Assembly (NCBI GenBank): GCA_002730485.1
Contig: PCAH01000086.1
Location: forward strand, 1-13,717
DNA length: 13,717 bases
Direction of reading: 5' to 3'
Source of the DNA: Dehalococcoidia bacterium
GTDB lineage: Bacteria > Chloroflexota > Dehalococcoidia > UBA3495
Positions 1 through 6,902 of the stretch are shown piece after piece (the first letter of the stretch is position 1; each line of letters starts with the position of its first letter). Both the position numbers and the translations under genes were made by a program. The notes beneath the pieces were generated by a model that did no database searches, was not told the origin of the DNA, and saw only the letters and a program-made list of their open reading frames with translations.

Positions 1-282
1 CCGGGGTGTGCTTCTTTCTCGGCATTTCTCTTCCCTTCATCTAGCCCAGGTCTAACATTACACCTGGACCAGTTTTCGGGGGGCAGGTCAGACGCCTGGG
101 TCAAACACGTAAATGAGGACGGCGCAAAGATCCTGCGGACGCAGGCCAACTCCTGGTTTGTCGGAGCTAACATCCCTGGCAAGGCACGGGCATTACTGAC
201 AGCACCTGATACCGCCCCAGCAATGCGGGCCAAGCGCAATGAGGTAGTAGCTAACGGGTATGAGGGTTTCACTCTAGAATAA
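1..282 (+). CDS. C-terminal end of a flavin-dependent (Baeyer-Villiger-type) monooxygenase, 5' partial
   Basis: An open frame enters from the left edge and ends at TAA 280-282, giving 93 codons. From about codon 31 it reads like the C-terminus of FAD/NADPH-dependent Baeyer-Villiger monooxygenases of the cyclohexanone monooxygenase type: SDAWVKHVNE, then SWFVGANIPGK, then EVVANGYEGF just before the stop. These enzymes insert an oxygen atom next to a ketone to make an ester or lactone. The FAD and NADPH motifs would lie outside the window. The family's GG between the GANIPGK and ANGYEGF motifs is replaced by DT (LLTAPDTAPAMRAKR). The first 30 or so codons resemble nothing I know from the family, so this may be a divergent member or a rearranged remnant. 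A hairpin terminator follows 30 nt after the stop. It converges on the FAH gene. Confidence 0.75.
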   Translation, partial: PGCASFSAFLFPSSSPGLTLHLDQFSGGRSDAWVKHVNEDGAKILRTQANSWFVGANIPGKARALLTAPDTAPAMRAKRNEVVANGYEGFTLE

Positions 283-311
283 AACCCATGTCTACCTAGG
301 CGAACCAACAA

Positions 312-353
312 AAACGACAAAAGCCCCCTCATTTGAAGGGGCTTTTGTCGTTT
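312..353. terminator. Intrinsic terminator, probably bidirectional
   Basis: A perfect 16-bp inverted repeat (312-327 with 338-353) encloses a 10-nt loop. The stem has a CCCC/GGGG core and an A/T-rich outer half, and it sits between two convergent genes. Read on the minus strand it ends in a T-rich run (TTTTTG), so it should stop the six-gene operon. Read on the plus strand it ends in TTT and can stop the monooxygenase transcript. Confidence 0.85.
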
Positions 354-398
354 CGGAGTTACTAGGGTTGCGGCGTCGAAAGTGTTGGCCTGCTGATC

Positions 399-1181
399 CT
401 ATTCTTCAGCAACTACGTAGTTTCTGAGAGTGCCAATGTCGCTGATCTCGATCTCGATGGTGTCGCCGGGTACCATGTCGCCGTCGGCTCCCTGGGTTCC
501 CATCCACAACACGTCACCTGGATACAAAGTGGCGTATTTGCTTAGCTCGTGGATCCAAGTTGCTGTGTCCCAAATCTGGTCGGATGACGAAAAATCCTCC
601 CAGACTACCCCGTTGTGCCGCACTATGATTCGGAATCCCTTGGGGTCTAGGTCAGTTACTATCCACGGTCCCAGCGGTTTCCAGGTGTCGCAATTCTTGC
701 CGCGAAACATGGTGCGGTCTGCCTGTTGCCAGGGCCGGTTACTGATGTCGTTCCCGATGGTGTAGCCGAACACACAATCCAAGGCCTCAGCAATTGATAC
801 ATTCTTGGCTTTCTTGCCAATAACCACCGCCAGCTGCCCCTCCGGCTGGACAGCTCCCTCACTGTCCTTGGGCACCACGATGTTCTCCCCAGTACCGATT
901 ACAGCGTGTACCGACCGGTAGTTGGGAGATGGCCGGTCGGGATAGCTTGGCGGTGAACCCCGCCGTGCGGCCATGCCCTCTACGTGGCCCCGATAATTGG
1001 GGCCAGCAGCGTACAGCATGCCTGGTTTGATGGGCGCCAATAACTTGACCTGATCCAAGGAGTGGGTGTTGTTGGTGACGGAGTACTTCTCAAGGGGACT
1101 TCCGGAAACCTGCGTGACGCGGTCGCCCTCGACGATACCGTAGTTGGTTTCTCCATCCAATTCAAAACGACACCAGATCAT
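399..1181 (-). CDS. FAH-family (fumarylacetoacetate hydrolase-like) hydrolase/isomerase/decarboxylase
   Basis: This is a 260-aa protein of the fumarylacetoacetate hydrolase C-terminal-domain fold. Members cleave or isomerise beta-diketo acids and 2-hydroxy-dienoates late in ring-degradation pathways, with a divalent metal. Family landmarks are the substrate-loop segment GPNYRGHVEG (60-69), LAVVIGK (117-123), GYTIGNDISNR (139-149), GKNCDTWKPLGPW (161-173) and the C-terminal GDVLWMGT. The metal triad is normally Glu-x-Glu plus Asp. Here it reads E114, Q116 and D145, so one ligand appears changed to Gln at exactly the expected 29-residue spacing. I place the start at 1181: AGGAG lies 6-7 nt upstream (1189-1193), whereas the frame extends to 1226 without a ribosome site and adds 15 unlikely residues. 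It is the last gene of the minus-strand operon, 70 nt after the small protein gene. The substrate is unknown. Confidence 0.88.
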   Translation of the reverse strand: MIWCRFELDGETNYGIVEGDRVTQVSGSPLEKYSVTNNTHSLDQVKLLAPIKPGMLYAAGPNYRGHVEGMAARRGSPPSYPDRPSPNYRSVHAVIGTGENIVVPKDSEGAVQPEGQLAVVIGKKAKNVSIAEALDCVFGYTIGNDISNRPWQQADRTMFRGKNCDTWKPLGPWIVTDLDPKGFRIIVRHNGVVWEDFSSSDQIWDTATWIHELSKYATLYPGDVLWMGTQGADGDMVPGDTIEIEISDIGTLRNYVVAEE

Positions 1182-1251
1182 GTTTGTTCTCCTAAATGAG
1201 GAATATATTTCAGATTGCCGAGACACCCGTCACCGTTCCCGGTTCACGACG

Positions 1252-1554
1252 CTAAGGAACGACCTCCCATATCTGACGGCTGCCTTCTACGGTGTTTATA
1301 TTGAATTGCCTGACGGACTCGATAGTCTCGGGGGATAGCGTGTCGTAATTGGAGCGCTGATTGTTGAAGTAATCATCCAGGCTTTCAATTTCGATCTCAA
1401 ACGCGATGGTATCCATACGGTCTGTAAAATCCGTGTAGATCTTCCCCGTGGTGTTACCATCTCTGGCCCAGGAAGCCCTGACACTCTTAACAACTTCCAT
1501 GCACTCGGGCACCTTTCCTCGGGCACACTTCCAGACGTTTCTCACCATGTACAT
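1252..1554 (-). CDS. Small conserved-type protein, possible dimeric alpha/beta barrel (NIPSNAP/ABM-like)
   Basis: A 100-aa cytoplasmic protein with no signal peptide or membrane segment. I recognise no definite family. The pattern starts with a beta-like N-terminus (MYMVRNVWKCARGKVPEC), then a helix (MEVVKSVRASWA), then strands around GKIYTDFTDRMDTIAFEIEIESLDDYFN, then a C-terminal helix and strand. This is the layout of ferredoxin-like dimeric alpha/beta-barrel proteins such as NIPSNAP or antibiotic-biosynthesis-monooxygenase-like proteins, which often sit in catabolic operons as small isomerases, cyclases or oxygenases. GGAGG at 1564-1568 lies 9 nt before ATG 1554, which decides for this start over the second Met. 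It lies 27 nt after the CoA-transferase stop and 70 nt before the FAH gene, so it is surely co-transcribed. The function is inferred from shape and context only. Confidence 0.7.
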   Translation of the reverse strand: MYMVRNVWKCARGKVPECMEVVKSVRASWARDGNTTGKIYTDFTDRMDTIAFEIEIESLDDYFNNQRSNYDTLSPETIESVRQFNINTVEGSRQIWEVVP

Positions 1555-1581
1555 TCTCGGATTCCTCCGAACATAAGATTT

Positions 1582-2787
1582 CTAGATTACTTGAGAGGCA
1601 CGAAGCAGACCCAACTCTTCAGTTGAGAGACCCAACTCCCCGCCGAATATCTCTGAGTTGTGCTCACCCAGCGTCGGTGCCGCCTTGCTGCCCTCCATGG
1701 CGTTCTCCTCATCCATCAGGAAGCCGGGGCTTGGGTATTTCAGGTTCCCTGCTGTTGGATGATCGATCTCCACAAAGTAGCCACGCTCGGTTAGATGGGG
1801 TGAGTCCACGACTTGCTGGGGGTTCTGGACCAACCCTATGACCAACCCCCGGGCCATGGCTTCCCGCATCAGGTCCAGGTTGTTCCAAAGGGCCAGCTTG
1901 GGGGCGACCAGGCTGTGAAGTTCTTCCCAGTTCTCCAAACGACTCGGCCGTGTGGCAAATTTGGGGTCCAGCAGCCCTGGCTCCTCAAGGAACTCGGACC
2001 AAGCTTCCATCGGACGGCCTCCCGTGCCGGCGGTGGTCAATGTCACTTCGCCGTCCTTGGTGGGTAGGTGCATCCCGTCCATCACATTTCCATCGCTGCC
2101 CCCTCGTTTGGGGCTACGGCCAGTGAAACTGTAGGGCTGGATCAGGCCGGAGGGAGTGCTGATGGCTGCTTCCATGGTGGATAGGTCTATGTGCTGACCG
2201 GTGCCGGATATCTGACGGTGGAGCAGGGCAGCCATGACGGCGACGGCTCCGTTGCGGGCGGCGGTGATTTCCATCTGCTCCAGGGCTGTGCCCATGGGCG
2301 GTTTGTCCGCTGAACCGGTCACTGCGTGGAGGAATCCCCCCAGGGCTTGCGCGACCAGGTCGCTACCTCGGTAATCACGGTAAGGGCCTGTCTGGCCGAA
2401 ATATGTAATGGATGTAAGAACCAACCCAGGATTTGTCTCTTTCAAGACCTCGTATCCCAAACCGACGCTCTCCAGATGCCCCGGAGGATAACTTTCAATC
2501 ACTACGTCCGCATCGGTCACCAGTCGCAGCAGCAACTCGCGGCCCTGGGGTTGTTCGACGTCTAGAGTGACTCCCCGTTTGTTGGTGTTGAAAGCCAGGA
2601 AGATGGTGGAGCCTTCGGGGTCGGGAACGCCATTGATGAAAGGTGGCTCCCGGCGCGCTGGGTCGCCCCACCCAGGCGGTTCCACTTTAATGGTATCGGC
2701 ACCCTGGTCGGCCAGCAGCTTGGCGCAGAACGCGCCAGAAAGACTGTGGGTCAGTTCCAATACCTTTATATCCGATAAGATGTCCAA
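1582..2787 (-). CDS. CaiB/BaiF family (class III) CoA-transferase
   Basis: A 401-aa protein, normal length for class III CoA-transferases, which move CoA between carboxylic acids through an Asp-linked mixed anhydride. The N-terminus shows the CoA-binding Rossmann half: IKVLELTHSLSGAFCAKLLAD, then GADTIKVEPPGWGDPAR, then NTNKRGVTLDV at 68-78. The likely catalytic Asp is D143 in GSDLVAQALGG. GQHIDLSTMEAAIS (197-210) is the conserved segment before the second domain, and the C-terminus carries the usual PSPGF...APTLGEHNSEI tail. Translation starts at a TTG (2785-2787) with GAGGT 9 nt upstream (2797-2801). No ATG lies near the conserved N-terminus. It starts 36 nt after the other CoA-transferase, with which it might pair or act in sequence. 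Donor and acceptor acids cannot be read from the sequence. Confidence 0.92.
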   Translation of the reverse strand: MDILSDIKVLELTHSLSGAFCAKLLADQGADTIKVEPPGWGDPARREPPFINGVPDPEGSTIFLAFNTNKRGVTLDVEQPQGRELLLRLVTDADVVIESYPPGHLESVGLGYEVLKETNPGLVLTSITYFGQTGPYRDYRGSDLVAQALGGFLHAVTGSADKPPMGTALEQMEITAARNGAVAVMAALLHRQISGTGQHIDLSTMEAAISTPSGLIQPYSFTGRSPKRGGSDGNVMDGMHLPTKDGEVTLTTAGTGGRPMEAWSEFLEEPGLLDPKFATRPSRLENWEELHSLVAPKLALWNNLDLMREAMARGLVIGLVQNPQQVVDSPHLTERGYFVEIDHPTAGNLKYPSPGFLMDEENAMEGSKAAPTLGEHNSEIFGGELGLSTEELGLLRASQVI

Positions 2788-2823
2788 CTTATAGAGACCT
2801 CAAAATTTTACGGAGAAGCGCTG

Positions 2824-4095
2824 TTAAGGTGCGGCTTCGGTGGGTAGTGGTTGGGTGGAGATCACCCCTTCGTCGGCCAGGTTGGTGATTTCCTCTTCAG
2901 ACAATCCGGCGATGTCTCGCAGCGTTTCCACATTGTGCTCACCCAGCGCAGCCACGCTGCGGATGGCAAATGAAATCTCCGGCATGCGGAAAGGACGACC
3001 CGCATATTTCCGAGGGCCAGCCTGGGGTGCGTTGACGTTTGAAAACTCCTCTATGTAACCTCGCTCCGCGAGATGAGGGTTCGCCACCAGGTCCTCAGCG
3101 GTCAACACCGCACCTGCGGCAACACCGCTATTTTGAAGGTGATTCATCAACTCTTGATTGTCTTGGGTTTGGGTCCATTCTGACAACAAGTCGTTCAACT
3201 GATGACGGTGGTTCCAACGGCATTGGGCCGTATCGAAGCGAGAATCAGCTGCCCAATCCGGCTGTTCCATAGCCTGTTTCAGACCCTGCCATTCTTCATC
3301 GGTGGACACGGTAATGGCGATCCAGCGGTCGGTGCCGCTACAGGGGTAGACGTTGTGGGGCGATTTCCAGAGATGGCCGCAGCCCAGACGGGGGCGGCTA
3401 ATCCCGCGCTGGGTTTCCAGAATGGCGGGGCCGATGGCTGACACGCCCGTTTCCTGCATGGTGAGGTCGATGCGCATACCTTTGCCGGCCTTGTTGCGTT
3501 GATAAAGCGCCAGCAGCAGGGCGTAGGCCACGTTGTTGCCCACCGAGTGGTCCATGTAGTTATTGCTGGCCCGGTAGGACGGGCCATCTTCGTAGCCGGT
3601 GAGGTAGGACATGCCGCAGGAGGCATCCACCGTGCGTGCTCTGGAACCGGCCCTTCGCCACGGCCCGGTGTAGCCAAATGCGGTGGAACTCAGGGTGATG
3701 ATCTTGGGGTTCAGCTTGGCCAGGCTCTCGTGGTCAAAGCCGAACCGCTCCATGGTGCCAGGCCGGAAGTTATCGGTGACGATGTCGCAATTTTGGGCCA
3801 GCTTGAGAAAAGCCTCTTTGCCCTTGAGGGCGTTCACATCAAGGCAGAGACTCTGCTTGTTGCGGGTGCCAAAGTAGGCCAGGTTACCACCCTCGTTCCA
3901 CCATTCCTCGCTGGCCTTACCATTGGGGAACGGCCCAGCCTTGCGGTCTTGGAGATGGGCCAGGCTCTCCACGCGAATCACCTGAGCGCCCAGGTCAGCC
4001 AGGAAGGAGGTTCCCCAAGGCAGCGCGTGGACCTGCTCCAAGGTGAGGACGCGAACACCCTCAAGTATTCGATTTTGCGACATATCGGCACTCAT
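2824..4095 (-). CDS. CaiB/BaiF family (class III) CoA-transferase, second copy
   Basis: A 423-aa class III CoA-transferase, clearly divergent from its downstream neighbour. Landmarks in order are LEGVRVLTLEQVHALPWGTS (11-30), LGAQVIRVES (35-44), NKQSLCLDV (79-87), DNFRPGTMERFGFD (108-121), FGYTGPWRRAG (140-150), the probable catalytic Asp157 in ARTVDASCGM, GKGMRIDLTMQETG, and the C-terminal AALGEHNVETL. The NFRPG motif is typical of the family; the neighbour has SYPPG there. The start is uncertain. ATG 4095 gives MSADMSQ, and a second ATG at 4083 gives MSQNRILEG. Neither has a strong Shine-Dalgarno sequence. The thiolase gene ends 48 nt upstream. The paralogous pair suggests either two activation steps or a two-subunit enzyme. 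Substrates are unknown. Confidence 0.92.
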   Translation of the reverse strand: MSADMSQNRILEGVRVLTLEQVHALPWGTSFLADLGAQVIRVESLAHLQDRKAGPFPNGKASEEWWNEGGNLAYFGTRNKQSLCLDVNALKGKEAFLKLAQNCDIVTDNFRPGTMERFGFDHESLAKLNPKIITLSSTAFGYTGPWRRAGSRARTVDASCGMSYLTGYEDGPSYRASNNYMDHSVGNNVAYALLLALYQRNKAGKGMRIDLTMQETGVSAIGPAILETQRGISRPRLGCGHLWKSPHNVYPCSGTDRWIAITVSTDEEWQGLKQAMEQPDWAADSRFDTAQCRWNHRHQLNDLLSEWTQTQDNQELMNHLQNSGVAAGAVLTAEDLVANPHLAERGYIEEFSNVNAPQAGPRKYAGRPFRMPEISFAIRSVAALGEHNVETLRDIAGLSEEEITNLADEGVISTQPLPTEAAP

Positions 4096-4143
4096 AAACT
4101 AGAACAAAGGCAGGATTGGCAAATTGCTGACCGGTGGAATTAT

Positions 4144-5457
4144 CTAGCTTGGATGCTTACCGAACATCATCCAGCCGCCGCTGCTAGGCGTAGTGAAGGC
4201 TGCCAGCGCGGTTTCTGCTTTCACCGTTACCTGCCGTGGACCAGCGGTTCCGCGAAGCTGTTGGATACTGTCGGTGTACATGGCGGTTCGAGTACGCCCG
4301 TTCCCCAGGTTGCCTCCACTAGAGGAGAAGGGATGCGGACCCTCCACCCTGATGTCACCCGCGTAAAAGGCGAAGGCATCGCCCCTCGTTACGCCGTGCC
4401 ACTGGAAGGCCTCCAGGAAGAACTGGGCCATGATGGAGTAGCCGTCATAGGGGTTGAAGATATCGACATCTGCGGGGCCTAGCCCTGCTCCTTCATACAT
4501 TCTCTTGGCGGCGCGGTCCGTCCAGTCTTCGATTTCATCCAGGTCCGGTTGGGTGGTCCGGTTTGCGAAGTTGTGCTGGGAATGGTTGAGTACGTACACC
4601 GGCGGCTGCTTCATATCCCGGGCACGCTCGGCAGTGGTAACCAGGTAGGCAGCCGATGCATTGACCGGCCTGTCGCAGTCAAAAATCCGGAGCGGATTAA
4701 GGATATATCTGGAATTCACGTAATCATCCAACGTGAGTTGGACCATCCCACTGGAGGCGTTATAGCCCCATGGAGTCAGGAGTCCGTTTCGGTGTTGGTT
4801 GATTACGAAAGGGGCTACGTCATCGTGAGTTCCGCCGTACTTCAGGCAATATTGGTTGTGAGGGAAGATGTTGATGAAGTCGTTGCCTCCGTGGTTCCCC
4901 CATGGCACCGTCCATTGACGGGCTCCTCCGGCGGTATCCTCAGCGTTCTCGCCGCCACGGCGATACCGGCCTTCCATGTTCCCGGTTGGGTAGATCACTA
5001 AGCATGTGGTGCATTTCCCGTCGGCCACGGCCTGGGCGGCAAGACCGAACATCTCACCGATGGTGGGTACACCACATGGAGCGAATTTTACGTTGGGCAG
5101 GTTCATATTCTTGACAAGCCATTCGCCGTTTACCAGCGTTAGACCCCATTCAGAGTCGTAGGGAGGGTCGAAATATGGCCGTGGTGCCCAGTTTGAAGCG
5201 GTGCCTCCGCTGTTGCCAGCAATATGGCTGTCGCAGCAGACGACCCCATCGATCTGGTCTGGGGTGACACCTGCGTCTTCCATGGCCAACTCACAGGCGA
5301 GTATGGAATATGCTCCCAGGGTTTGATCCATGGATGTCTCGTCCCAACGTCGGTCAACGGGGGAATGGCCATATCCGGCCACCGCCACCTTGCCGCGGTG
5401 CTCCCAGACTCCCAGCCCGTCTGTATCTCTTCGCCATTGATATGGTTGCGTCGCCAT
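4144..5457 (-). CDS. Thiolase-fold protein of the SCP-x/lipid-transfer type (acyl-CoA thiolase or aldolase)
   Basis: A 437-aa thiolase-superfamily protein related to SCP-x/Ltp proteins, with a basic, slightly long N-terminus (about 22 residues before the first strand KVAVAGYGHSP). The helix LACELAMEDAGVTPDQIDGVV (53-73) is typical. A Cys at 128 (FAPCGVPTIGEMFGLA) lies where the nucleophilic Cys normally sits. The C-terminal half has VDIFNPYDGYSIMAQFFLE (331-349), matching the SCP-x segment that includes YD. The usual GHP motif is absent: the corresponding loop is SSGGNLGNGRTRT (379-391), with no His. Thus classic Claisen thiolysis is doubtful, and a retro-aldol role like that of Ltp2 with its DUF35 partner in steroid side-chain cleavage is a good alternative. 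AGGTG precedes ATG 5457 closely. The DUF35 gene lies 45 nt upstream, the classic partner arrangement. Confidence 0.88.
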   Translation of the reverse strand: MATQPYQWRRDTDGLGVWEHRGKVAVAGYGHSPVDRRWDETSMDQTLGAYSILACELAMEDAGVTPDQIDGVVCCDSHIAGNSGGTASNWAPRPYFDPPYDSEWGLTLVNGEWLVKNMNLPNVKFAPCGVPTIGEMFGLAAQAVADGKCTTCLVIYPTGNMEGRYRRGGENAEDTAGGARQWTVPWGNHGGNDFINIFPHNQYCLKYGGTHDDVAPFVINQHRNGLLTPWGYNASSGMVQLTLDDYVNSRYILNPLRIFDCDRPVNASAAYLVTTAERARDMKQPPVYVLNHSQHNFANRTTQPDLDEIEDWTDRAAKRMYEGAGLGPADVDIFNPYDGYSIMAQFFLEAFQWHGVTRGDAFAFYAGDIRVEGPHPFSSSGGNLGNGRTRTAMYTDSIQQLRGTAGPRQVTVKAETALAAFTTPSSGGWMMFGKHPS

Positions 5458-5502
5458 TACTCACCTATTCTCATTACATTAGTTTTGGACGGACCGGCAG
5501 GG

Positions 5503-5913
5503 TTAATCCACCACCTGCCACTCGTGGATCAGTTGGTCCGGCCCAACTTCTTCAAAGATTACCTGGACAGCAGACCCAACGGGGACGTTATAAGGCGGAA
5601 CCCCCGGGAGGTTGGAGTAGAAATTGACGCTGGTATCCTCGTCCAGGGTTATCAACGCCAGGTTGTAGGGCTGATCGGGCATTCTCCGGTTCAGCCGGCC
5701 ATCTTCTATGACGATATAGGTGGAGATGTGGCCTTTGCCTTCCACATCTTTCCATTCCAATCTCTCCCCAGAACCGCAGACCTGGCATGTCTGTTTTGGC
5801 GGGTACTGGAGCTTGTTGCAAGCGGTACAGTTTTGCAGTGACAGCCGCTTTTCGTTGACGGCGTCCCAAAATGGCTTGCTAACGTCATCGGGCACCGGGA
5901 TTATCTTAGGCAT
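5503..5913 (-). CDS. DUF35 zinc-ribbon/OB-fold protein, partner of the thiolase-like enzyme
   Basis: A 136-aa two-domain protein. Residues about 10-28 form the N-terminal helix (DVSKPFWDAVNEKRLSLQNC). A rubredoxin-like zinc ribbon follows, with Cys29, Cys32, Cys43 and Cys46 (CTAC...CQVC). The rest is an OB-fold with KGHISTYIVIEDG and the conserved PYNLALITLDED. DUF35 proteins bind thiolase-fold enzymes and help present the acyl-CoA, as in archaeal acetoacetyl-CoA thiolase/HMG-CoA synthase and the Ltp2-ChsH2 aldolase. It is the first gene of the six-gene operon and has the operon's best ribosome site, AGGAGGG at 5917-5923, just before ATG 5913. A possible promoter lies at 5937-5966. Family assignment is secure; the substrate of the complex is not known. 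Confidence 0.93.
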   Translation of the reverse strand: MPKIIPVPDDVSKPFWDAVNEKRLSLQNCTACNKLQYPPKQTCQVCGSGERLEWKDVEGKGHISTYIVIEDGRLNRRMPDQPYNLALITLDEDTSVNFYSNLPGVPPYNVPVGSAVQVIFEEVGPDQLIHEWQVVD

Positions 5914-5936
5914 AAACCCTCCTGATTATTCGTTAG

Positions 5937-5966
5937 ATATTAAGGCAGAACACTCGTCTAGTCCAA
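5937..5966 (-). promoter_or_regulatory. Possible promoter of the six-gene catabolic operon
   Basis: On the minus strand, TTGGAC (5961-5966) and TAATAT (5937-5942) are 18 nt apart. The -10-like box ends 13 nt before the Shine-Dalgarno sequence of the DUF35 gene. Matches to the sigma-70 consensus are only 3/6 and 4/6, so position supports this more than sequence. Confidence 0.3.
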
Positions 5967-6252
5967 TGGAGTTAGGCGTGGGGACTCTACTGGGTGCTCG
6001 CTCGGCTTTGATTTACGGCTCTGCTAATCAATTTCCACACTGATATTACCCTCCCTGCCGCTGATTTGGAGAGCTGTTTTTTGTATTTCGTAGATGAACT
6101 CAGCGGAGAGACCGAGGAGCCCTGAATTTGAAGGTCTCATGGCCGTTAAAACGGGACTAGGCGGCCCTGCGTCACAAGGCAAGATTGTCAGAAAATGCAA
6201 AGGCAACGATGAAGTAGTCGACATTGGTCAGGGTATTGAATGGAGGTCAGCT
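5967..6252. other. Intergenic region between divergent genes, with inverted repeats upstream of the 6253 gene
   Basis: No convincing gene is seen here. One open frame reaches back from the 6253 gene to 6094, but it has no ribosome site and no recognisable protein. On the plus strand there are paired arms GAGACC (6108-6113) with GGTCTC (6133-6138), GGCCG (6141-6145) with CGGCC (6162-6166), and a nested CCGT/ACGG (6143-6146 with 6151-6154). They would fold in the leader of the membrane-protein transcript. I cannot assign them to a known riboswitch class. No tRNA is seen. Confidence 0.4.
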
Positions 6253-6837
6253 ATGAGAACTGAACATACCATCTACGAGAAGATTCTCCCGACCCTCGGT
6301 TTGTTGATCATTGTGCCGATCCTGGTGGTGATGGGTTCGTTGGCAGTATTGATGCTTGCGGCGCCCGGCGTCTTGGGTGCTACCGTGATTGCGTTTAGCA
6401 CCGGCCTATTGATGCTTGCCAACGCCTTGACGAAAGCGCCGCCGGTTACCGAAGCGATCAACGAGGAAGTACCGGTGTTTGAGACCGTTCATCTGCTTCC
6501 TGAGGCAGAGGGAGTTGAGATGGTCGAAGCATTGGTCGATGCTCCGAGAGAGTCGGTCACTGCTGAGATCACCAAGGTATTTGGACCGTGCCCGCTGGGC
6601 ATGATGCCAGGCAACACTTGGCGGATCGACGCTGACGGTACCCTGTCCCGCCCAATGTGCCGCCCTAGAGCCACCGCATTAAGCGCACTGTTCGGTATGT
6701 CGGATGGCGATGCCATGAATCGGTCAACCGCCTGCGAATGCCAGTACGCTAACCGTGAAGTGACCTTTACCGTGCGGGAGTCTAAGGAAGAATCGCTGGA
6801 TGACCTGGTTGGAGCTCTGGCAGAAGAGTACCTATAA
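6253..6837 (+). CDS. Two-helix membrane protein with a TIGR04076-like four-cysteine domain
   Basis: A 194-aa protein whose start is set by GGAGGT (6242-6247), 5 nt before ATG 6253. Two hydrophobic segments, about residues 12-35 (LPTLGLLIIVPILVVMGSLA) and 38-57, form a helical hairpin. An acidic linker (about 62-100) follows, then a soluble domain from about 100 to 176. That domain has CPLG at 113-116, then MPGNTWRIDADG, then MCRP (135-138), a short helix, CEC at 161-163 and a final strand REVTFTVRES. The order CPxG, G-x-x-[FW], CRP/CPW, C, V-x-F-x-V is that of the small uncharacterised TIGR04076 family, whose role I do not know. The four Cys could bind metal or iron-sulfur. It is monocistronic, with a terminator 30 nt after the stop. 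The TIGR04076 assignment is by eye and moderate. Confidence 0.75.
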   Translation: MRTEHTIYEKILPTLGLLIIVPILVVMGSLAVLMLAAPGVLGATVIAFSTGLLMLANALTKAPPVTEAINEEVPVFETVHLLPEAEGVEMVEALVDAPRESVTAEITKVFGPCPLGMMPGNTWRIDADGTLSRPMCRPRATALSALFGMSDGDAMNRSTACECQYANREVTFTVRESKEESLDDLVGALAEEYL

Positions 6838-6867
6838 CGTACCCGGCAACCTGCGTGGTCGAACAAG

Positions 6868-6902
6868 AAGCCGACGTCTAATAAACGTCGGCTTATTCTT
6901 TT
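6868..6902 (+). terminator. Intrinsic terminator of the membrane-protein gene
   Basis: A perfect 10-bp stem (AAGCCGACGT at 6868-6877, ACGTCGGCTT at 6885-6894) with a 7-nt loop is followed by ATTCTTTT. It starts 30 nt after the stop codon at 6837. Confidence 0.85.

Noticed and set aside
3499..4482. 327-codon open frame on the plus strand
   Set aside because: It is antisense to the second CoA-transferase and the thiolase-like gene and spans both, has no ribosome site and resembles no protein. The minus-strand genes have full family motifs.
5224..5841. 205-codon plus-strand frame
   Set aside because: Shadow of the thiolase and DUF35 genes; it crosses their junction and shows no recognisable motifs.
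6101..6165. Resemblance to a glycine riboswitch (GGAGAGACC, later TCTCATGGC and AAAACGGGAC)
   Set aside because: The conserved GCCGAAGG-type core and the CAGGCAAAAGGAC segment are not present, so only general hairpins are reported.
6094..6252. 53-codon upstream extension of the membrane protein
   Set aside because: GGAGGT before ATG 6253 fits far better; the extension has no ribosome site and overlaps the inverted repeats.
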